DNA from: Caldilineaceae bacterium
Lineage (GTDB): Bacteria; Chloroflexota; Anaerolineae; Caldilineales; Caldilineaceae
DNA: 21,438 nt
Assembly: GCA_014879855.1 (NCBI GenBank)
Contig: JACSRH010000113.1
Coordinates: 1-21,438, forward strand
Direction of reading: 5' to 3'
Positions 16,539 through 21,438 of the stretch are shown here, one piece after another. The notes beneath the pieces are model-generated. The model saw only the letters and a list, made by a program, of their open reading frames with translations. It made no database searches and had not been told where the DNA came from. The position numbers and the translations under genes were made by a program. Position 1 is the stretch's first letter, and the number at the start of each line of letters is the position of its first letter.

Positions 16539-17579
16539 TTAACCCACAAAACCGTGTGGGTTAGACAACTTTTTCTGGATTTTGCGCCACCAGGGGATCG
16601 TTCTTACATAAGCCATGCGTGCAAACCCAGCAAGATGCGACGACACTTGGTGAATGCGAATGTAGTTATGGATTTCGGCGCCAAAGCTGAGCTTGAATCG
16701 GGTGATGCCGGGGATGGAGACGCCGCCCATGTCGTACCACGCTTGGCCGCTCTGCACCGCCCATTGCAGGGCGCGCCACTGCAGCAAGTTGTTCGGGCGC
16801 AGGGATTCGTAACTCTGTCGTGACGCGCCGCTCAGATAGAAGACAAAGCCATTGTAAGCCAGCAGCACAATGCCGGCGATCAACTTGCCATGTTGTCGCG
16901 CAACGAACATTTTCAGCATATCGCTGTTGCCAAGCGCCGCCCACATCTTGAGATAAAATGTTGCGTCGAGGTGTGGTGTACGATTAGCCGTCGCATAGAC
17001 TTCCTCACAAAGACGATAATAGGCGGGGATGATCTCTGGGCCAGTCACGGGCAAGACTTCGGCAATTTCCCGCTCACCTTTGCGGATCGCCGTACGGCAC
17101 GATCCAGACAGCGACCGCCATAAATCATTACATGTGCACCCGCGCAGGTCGATCCGTGCGGTCTGGCATGTTTCTATCGTATACCCCAGCTGCGCAATGG
17201 CGGAGGGATCAGCGATTGCATGTGCAAACGCCATCTCGATATGGTTAATATGGCGCCGCGACGACCACTCCCGCAGGGCAGACAGGGTTGCCACTAGGTG
17301 CTCCGGCTCACAGAGCGGCCCCAAGTGCGGTGTGCTAGCAATCACCCGCATCAACGGCGACCCGGCGAGGTGAAACGGGCCTAGCTGGCGCAATTGCAGC
17401 GGCAGCACGCCGACCAATTGGCCATTCGCCCAGATGCCCAGAGGGGCCCATGCTAACCCGTAAAGTTGCTGCAGCAGATCCAACCATACGGCACGATGAA
17501 AAAGCAGTGCGTGCGGATGCACGGCCACGAAGTTGTCCCACTGTTGGCGTTCGAGGGGGTGAAGCGACCATGAAGCCAT
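16539..17579 (-). CDS. FemAB-like / GNAT-fold acyltransferase
   Basis: This is a protein of about 346 residues with the two-lobed GNAT-like pattern of the FemAB/Acetyltransf_6 group. The N-terminal lobe carries WDNFVAVHPHALLFHRAVW and strands such as PLGIWANGQLVGVLPLQLR. The C-terminal lobe carries the strand run MFVARQHGKLIAGIVLLAYNGFVFYLSGAS with small breaks, then NNLLQWRALQWAVQSG, YDMGGVS and FKLSFGAE. These segments match FemAB-like proteins encoded in exopolysaccharide and surface-glycan loci, which transfer acyl or aminoacyl groups; the substrate here is unknown. The frame is open to 17612, which would overlap the upstream gene. The ATG at 17579, 4 nt after that gene's stop, is more likely. 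It is the last gene of a four-gene minus-strand operon. Confidence 0.82.
   Translation of the reverse strand: MASWSLHPLERQQWDNFVAVHPHALLFHRAVWLDLLQQLYGLAWAPLGIWANGQLVGVLPLQLRQLGPFHLAGSPLMRVIASTPHLGPLCEPEHLVATLSALREWSSRRHINHIEMAFAHAIADPSAIAQLGYTIETCQTARIDLRGCTCNDLWRSLSGSCRTAIRKGEREIAEVLPVTGPEIIPAYYRLCEEVYATANRTPHLDATFYLKMWAALGNSDMLKMFVARQHGKLIAGIVLLAYNGFVFYLSGASRQSYESLRPNNLLQWRALQWAVQSGQAWYDMGGVSIPGITRFKLSFGAEIHNYIRIHQVSSHLAGFARMAYVRTIPWWRKIQKKLSNPHGFVG
16541..16562. terminator. Hairpin at the 3' end of the FemAB-like gene
   Basis: AACCCACA-AAACCG-TGTGGGTT is a perfect 8-bp stem with a 6-nt loop. It overlaps the last codons and the stop codon of the minus-strand gene and lies between convergent genes. 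The flanking T-runs are weak, so a role as terminator is only possible. Confidence 0.4.
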
Positions 17580-17583
17580 CGGA

Positions 17584-18498
17584 TCAGAGTCGCTTGTGGG
17601 CGGCCAGGACAAAGAAGCTGTTCTTCCCTGTCGCTGTCTGCATCATGAGGAAGGGCTGCAGGAGAAGTCGCACCGGGAGCGAGGCCAGAGCGCGGTCAAG
17701 GCGGTCACACACGCCAGCAGGCCAGTGCTGGCGGCAAATATTGTTGATACACCACAAATACGGATAAAAATCGTGGAAATGGGCGCCGATGTGGATTACA
17801 TCGGCGCCACAGCGCTCAACGGCAAGCTGTAGTGTCGTCGGCGAAAATAGTGTTGTAATGCGCGGTGCATCAAAGCCAAGCCAGTGAGGGCCGAAGAGAT
17901 GCTTCCCCCATCCCTCACTATTCAGGGTGCGAATCAGTAGAACGCCGCCAGGACGCAGCGCGTGCAGACATTCGCGAATTCCCTGAAGCGGTGCGTCCAG
18001 ATGTTCAATGACCGTCCACAACAATACGGCATCCAGTGAATTTTCGGCGAAAGGCAAATGGAGTGCGTCGCCGAGGGTGACGACGCCGCTCGCCACCTGT
18101 GCGGCGACCGCGGCCATCGCGGGCACACGCTCCAACCCAAACACCGTCCAGTATGGGCGATCTGTGCTCCAGTTGACGAAGTCGCCACCGCCACAGCCGA
18201 TGTCCACTAGGCGGCCACCCGCCACGAAACGTTCGACCAACCGCAGCCGCTTCTGCAAACCATACGCCATTGACAGTCGCTGCAGCAAGGAGGATTCGAT
18301 TTCGCGACGGTAATAGCCGCGATAAGTGGATGTATAGTGGCGGCTGCGTTCGCTCCAATCGTCCAGCGGCTGCAACGAAATGACGCCACATTCCTGACAT
18401 CGCCAGTAGGTGTAGAGGGTAGGATCAATGCCAGGACGCATAGGAACCACCAATTCGCCCTGTGCACCACCGCACAATCGGCACTGAAAAGGAGCCAT
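17584..18498 (-). CDS. SAM-dependent methyltransferase with N-terminal zinc ribbon
   Basis: This 304-residue protein has four cysteines near its N-terminus (Cys6, Cys9, Cys34, Cys37; CRLC and CQEC) that probably bind zinc. A class I methyltransferase core follows, with motif I LVDIGCGGGDF (97-107), the acidic LGDALHLPF region and EHLDAP (165-170). Methyltransferases of this build (Methyltransf_23 type with a leading zinc ribbon) are common in surface-polysaccharide and natural-product clusters, often with radical SAM and glycosyltransferase genes, as here. The C-terminal third (about 200-304) carries hydrophobic and aromatic segments. The ATG at 18498 comes 1 nt after the stop of the upstream radical SAM gene (TAAGATG). 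A longer frame to 18540 would overlap that gene and add residues before the zinc ribbon, so it was rejected. Confidence 0.88.
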   Translation of the reverse strand: MAPFQCRLCGGAQGELVVPMRPGIDPTLYTYWRCQECGVISLQPLDDWSERSRHYTSTYRGYYRREIESSLLQRLSMAYGLQKRLRLVERFVAGGRLVDIGCGGGDFVNWSTDRPYWTVFGLERVPAMAAVAAQVASGVVTLGDALHLPFAENSLDAVLLWTVIEHLDAPLQGIRECLHALRPGGVLLIRTLNSEGWGKHLFGPHWLGFDAPRITTLFSPTTLQLAVERCGADVIHIGAHFHDFYPYLWCINNICRQHWPAGVCDRLDRALASLPVRLLLQPFLMMQTATGKNSFFVLAAHKRL

Positions 18499-18499
18499 C

Positions 18500-20023
18500 T
18501 TATTGCGCCGATCCCAGCCAATCCAGCCGACGCTTGGCAAACAGGTTTACATTCTTACGCTTACGTAGGGCGAGAATCAACGCCAGCGCCTGCCCACTCA
18601 ACCAATCCAGTGGTTTGTGCCGGCACAATCGGAAGATGGCCTTAGTCGCCATCAAATCGAGCAACGGTTTAAACAGATTAAGACTGTGGCAGAACAAGGC
18701 CAAGTTGTAATAATCCAGACGGTATATCTGGAAATTGCGACGGTACGCACTACGATCATCTGTGGGGATCATTCCTTGTGCTTTCGCCGTGCGCGCCAGA
18801 TCGGTTCCAGGATAAAAGGTGAGGGCATACAGGGACAGCCGGTACGGCGCCGGCAGTGCGTTAACGAGCTGCAGTGTCTCGAAGCGGTCATCATCATTTT
18901 CATAGGGGTTGTCGGTGATGAGATCGTAGGTCGGGCGGGGAATTTGGGCGCGCAGGGTGTGAATGGCGCGGGCGGCATCCAGAATCTGTTGATTGGAGGC
19001 ACGCCGCTGATAGGCTTTCTTAGTACGCTGCGCGCCGCTTTGGATCCCCATGATGACATAGCACAACCCGGCGTCAGCCAACATCTCCAGCTTTGCCGAG
19101 TCAGCCGTCTGAGCTGTGGTGTACGCGCGGAAAGGCAGGGCGACTTCTTGCTTATACAACTGGCTGAACTCAGCAATGTAATCGCGGGCGTTGGCGAGAA
19201 ACGTGTCATCACGCAGAATGACAGCGGAAATCCTCGGCAATCGTGTGCGCACAGACTGAATCTCCGCGATGACATTTGCGGGCGACCGCCTGCGAATGTG
19301 TGACCAGCCAGGATAAATGGCGGTATAGGCATTGTTGGCGCAGTACGAACACGTATAGGGACATCCGCGCGTCGTCATCACGCCATACACCGGTCCATCC
19401 GCCCAGCTTCCCAGATCGGTCAGATAATAGTGCATCAGCGCCTCGGTGAACGGCACGATCTTGTCGTCGTGCAGCACATAATGGTCGGTGTAATCAAAGT
19501 CTGGGAACGGCAACTGATCCAGGTCATGCTCAAGCGGATAGAGCGCGTTGAGGACTACGGCGCCTTGTGCATCGCGATAGCCCAGGTTGCCGACATCTGT
19601 ATACGCGGCGCCATCCGCCATGCGCTGGCACAATTCCACCACCATGCGCTCCCCCTCACCGACACAAACTAGATCGGCATGTTCCAGACATTCTTCGGGG
19701 CTGACAGTTGGATGGATACCACCCCACAGAATCTGTGCCTTAGAAACAATGTGCAAGGCATCGGAAAGCCAGGATGCCAATTCAAAGCTGGGCGTCATGA
19801 CCGTGATGCCGATCAAATCAGCGTCGTGGCACAAGGCGGCGAGTTGCTCGATTAGTTCAGGCCTGGACAGGCGCGCATTATAATGCTTTGTTGCCATCGC
19901 TTCAAGGAAATCGGGCAGGAACACCATCCGCGTGGCAAAGCCAGCTTTTTTCAGGCAGGCGGACAAGCTGCGTAGACCGGCTGCCTCAATGCCACTATAG
20001 GGACTGATCAACACCACACGCAT
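18500..20023 (-). CDS. B12-binding-domain radical SAM protein
   Basis: This 507-residue protein has an N-terminal cobalamin-binding-like Rossmann domain (about 1-135, MRVVLISPYSG to VGEGE). It lacks an obvious D-x-H-x-x-G ligand motif. A radical SAM domain (about 210-430) follows, with the 4Fe-4S motif Cys221-x3-Cys225-x2-Cys228 in RGCPYTCSYCAN. Later segments GIQSGAQRTKKAYQR, TYDLITDNPYE and ALTFYPGTDL are typical of the family. Such enzymes catalyse radical methylations or rearrangements in lipid, hopanoid, cofactor and glycan pathways; the substrate here is unknown. The start has AAAGGAG 8 nt upstream. The first 29 bp overlap the end of the glycosyltransferase gene, and the stop is 1 nt before the next start, so the genes are co-transcribed. 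Confidence 0.92.
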   Translation of the reverse strand: MRVVLISPYSGIEAAGLRSLSACLKKAGFATRMVFLPDFLEAMATKHYNARLSRPELIEQLAALCHDADLIGITVMTPSFELASWLSDALHIVSKAQILWGGIHPTVSPEECLEHADLVCVGEGERMVVELCQRMADGAAYTDVGNLGYRDAQGAVVLNALYPLEHDLDQLPFPDFDYTDHYVLHDDKIVPFTEALMHYYLTDLGSWADGPVYGVMTTRGCPYTCSYCANNAYTAIYPGWSHIRRRSPANVIAEIQSVRTRLPRISAVILRDDTFLANARDYIAEFSQLYKQEVALPFRAYTTAQTADSAKLEMLADAGLCYVIMGIQSGAQRTKKAYQRRASNQQILDAARAIHTLRAQIPRPTYDLITDNPYENDDDRFETLQLVNALPAPYRLSLYALTFYPGTDLARTAKAQGMIPTDDRSAYRRNFQIYRLDYYNLALFCHSLNLFKPLLDLMATKAIFRLCRHKPLDWLSGQALALILALRKRKNVNLFAKRRLDWLGSAQ

Positions 20024-21182
20024 TTATTGAAACTCCTTTACCACATGCTTTGTAGCTGTTGAGGGTCAATTCCGTCATCCTCTGATAGGAAAAATGCTTC
20101 AGCACACGCTCCCGGCCAGAATGCGCCAGTTGCTGACGCAGCGACGGGTCATCCAAGAGTAACCGAACACTGTCCGCCAACGCCTGCGCATCACACGGGG
20201 GCACGACGAGACCAGCGTCCCCCACCTCCTCCGATCCTGAGGAGGCCGAGGTGACCACCGCGGGTGTACCGCACGCCATCGCTTCGATAGGGGTGACACC
20301 AAGCCCTTCCAAGATGGACGGGGATACATAGAGATCGGCAAGGGAATAGTAGCAAGGACGGTCTTCGTCACGTAGAAAACCGATCTCGTGGACGCGCGCC
20401 GCCGCCGTCCCGACGATCTTCCAAAACTGCTGACGATAGCGACCGTCCCAGCGCCCGCCGATCAACAGATGCACATCTTCGGGGAGTTGCTGCAGCGCCT
20501 GCGCCAGGTATTCCAACCCTTTGCGCGGTGTAATGAAACCAATGAACAGCAGCACCCGGCAGTGTTCCAACCCTAACTGTCGGCGCAACCCCTCACAGCT
20601 CATTGGCCGGAATATATTGGTGTCGATCCCTTGTAACGCGACATCAATCTTGTCTGGTGCGACATGATACCAGTTGACAAATTCATCGCGCGTGGAGTGG
20701 CATCCGGCGATCAATCGTTCGGCACGCGCCAGGCTCGGTCGTTCAAGACACCGCTCGGCAAAACGGTAATACACTTGCCGACGAAACCAGTCCAATCTGC
20801 CGGTGTGATACGGCCCGCCGTGACGCGCGGTCAGGCGCTGATGAAACGATTGCCAGAGTGAGGCGACAAACGCATCCTGAAACGCATAGGCAAAATGCAC
20901 GTCAAGGAAATGCACCAGATCGAATGCTTTCGTATGCGAGAGTTGTTCGAGTTCGTGTGCAACACGCAGGCTATAGGTGAACCAATCTAGCCGGTCAATC
21001 GGTAAACGGCGCACTTCGATCTCGTCAACCTAGTGATGGCGCGGTAATCCATCTCTCTGGGCGGCCAGAACCGTTACAGCGTGTCCGCGCTCGTGCAGCC
21101 CGCGCGCCAAGTCTTCGGCATAAATAGTCAATCCTGAACTACGATATGGCTTGAAGTCAAGGCTGACAAGGCAAAGTTTCAC
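19995..21182 (-). pseudogene. Glycosyltransferase (GT4-like) interrupted by an in-frame amber codon
   Basis: The full frame runs from a GTG at 21182, preceded by GAGG, and would encode 395 residues of a GT-B glycosyltransferase. Codon 51 (21030-21032) is TAG. The first 50 codons give a typical GT4 N-terminus (LVSLDFKPYRSSGLTIYAED, then LARGLHERGHAVTVLAA). The part after the TAG continues in the same frame with IEVRRLPIDR, RVLLFIGFITPRKGLEYLAQ and the nucleotide-sugar motif EGLGVTPIEAMACGTPAVV. A single base change from CAG (Gln) would explain the stop. Options are a recent nonsense mutation, a sequencing error, or restart at a GTG such as 21014. The last would lose the N-terminal acceptor-site loop and probably activity. 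It is the first gene of the surface-glycan-like operon. Confidence 0.8.
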
Positions 21183-21376
21183 TGCGCACCTCAGGGTCTG
21201 TCAGAGAGGGTGCGGCGTTCGGTTTTTGCGCCGCCCATCCATCATAATCAGAAGTGCAGAGTGCAACCAGGGACAGCTGTCACAAAATGCAAGGGCAACC
21301 TTCATGCGCCGTAGCCTGGTCAGAAGTGCATTGTTACGCTACTGATGGCTAGCTAGTAAATGTATGTTAGTCTGCA
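21183..21376. other. Intergenic leader of the glycan-like operon
   Basis: No gene is supported here. On the minus strand TATGAT (21241-21246) could be a -10 element 58 nt before the GTG at 21182, but no good -35 is seen at normal spacing. The SD GAGG of the glycosyltransferase is at the left edge. Confidence 0.3.
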
Positions 21377-21410
21377 ATCTTCCCGGAAGCTTTGGAGCTT
21401 CCGGGAAGAT
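21377..21410. repeat. Perfect 15-bp inverted repeat
   Basis: ATCTTCCCGGAAGCT and its exact complement are separated by the 4-nt loop TTGG. There is no T-run directly after it on either strand, although CAAAAATAC follows on the plus strand. It may be a REP-like dispersed repeat or an atypical terminator for a gene beyond the window. Confidence 0.75.
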
Positions 21411-21438
21411 GTTCCGCAAAAATACTTAACCTAGCGGT

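Overview
The window looks like a piece of a Chloroflexota chromosome, probably of the Anaerolineae/Caldilineae type; this is inference from gene content and GC-rich coding style. Pointers are a secreted subtilisin with DUF4397 domains, a class II HMG-CoA reductase next to an archaeal-type HMG-CoA synthase, a GrdB-like selenoprotein, and low-complexity 15- to 18-bp tandem repeats inside and between genes. No tRNA, rRNA, insertion sequence or CRISPR array was seen.

Layout. (1) 241-4804: a small lipoprotein (+) converges on a 1300-residue secreted S8 protease (-), with a shared bidirectional terminator at 825-863. (2) 4805-5192: an AT-rich divergent intergenic region. (3) 5193-6337: a class I methyltransferase translationally coupled to a rhodanese (+). 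(4) 6390-9864 (-), in transcription order: a GrdB/PrdB-family protein read through an in-frame UGA, a small membrane protein, and an ABC exporter with an unusual insertion in its ATPase domain. (5) 9995-16371 (+): three tightly coupled membrane proteins, two of them degenerate relatives of the complex I/Mrp antiporter subunits, followed by HMG-CoA reductase and HMG-CoA synthase, the first committed steps of the mevalonate pathway. (6) 16539-21182 (-), in transcription order: glycosyltransferase (broken by an amber codon), B12-binding-type radical SAM enzyme, zinc-ribbon methyltransferase and a FemAB-like acyltransferase. These overlap or nearly abut and look like part of a cell-surface glycan or glycolipid cluster. 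(7) 21183-21438: non-coding, with a perfect 15-bp inverted repeat.

The strongest observation is the selenoprotein. Two adjacent reading frames (9334-9864 and 9028-9330, minus strand) join in the same frame across a UGA followed by Gly-Leu-Cys. This gives the U-x-x-C redox motif of the GrdB/PrdB family. An 8-bp hairpin with a GUG loop begins 11 nt after the UGA, as expected of a bacterial SECIS element. Other notable points are two DUF4397 domains spliced into the catalytic domain of the S8 protease, a repeat-built insertion between the first two strands of the exporter ATPase domain, and a two-subunit antiporter-like module that has lost its key lysines.
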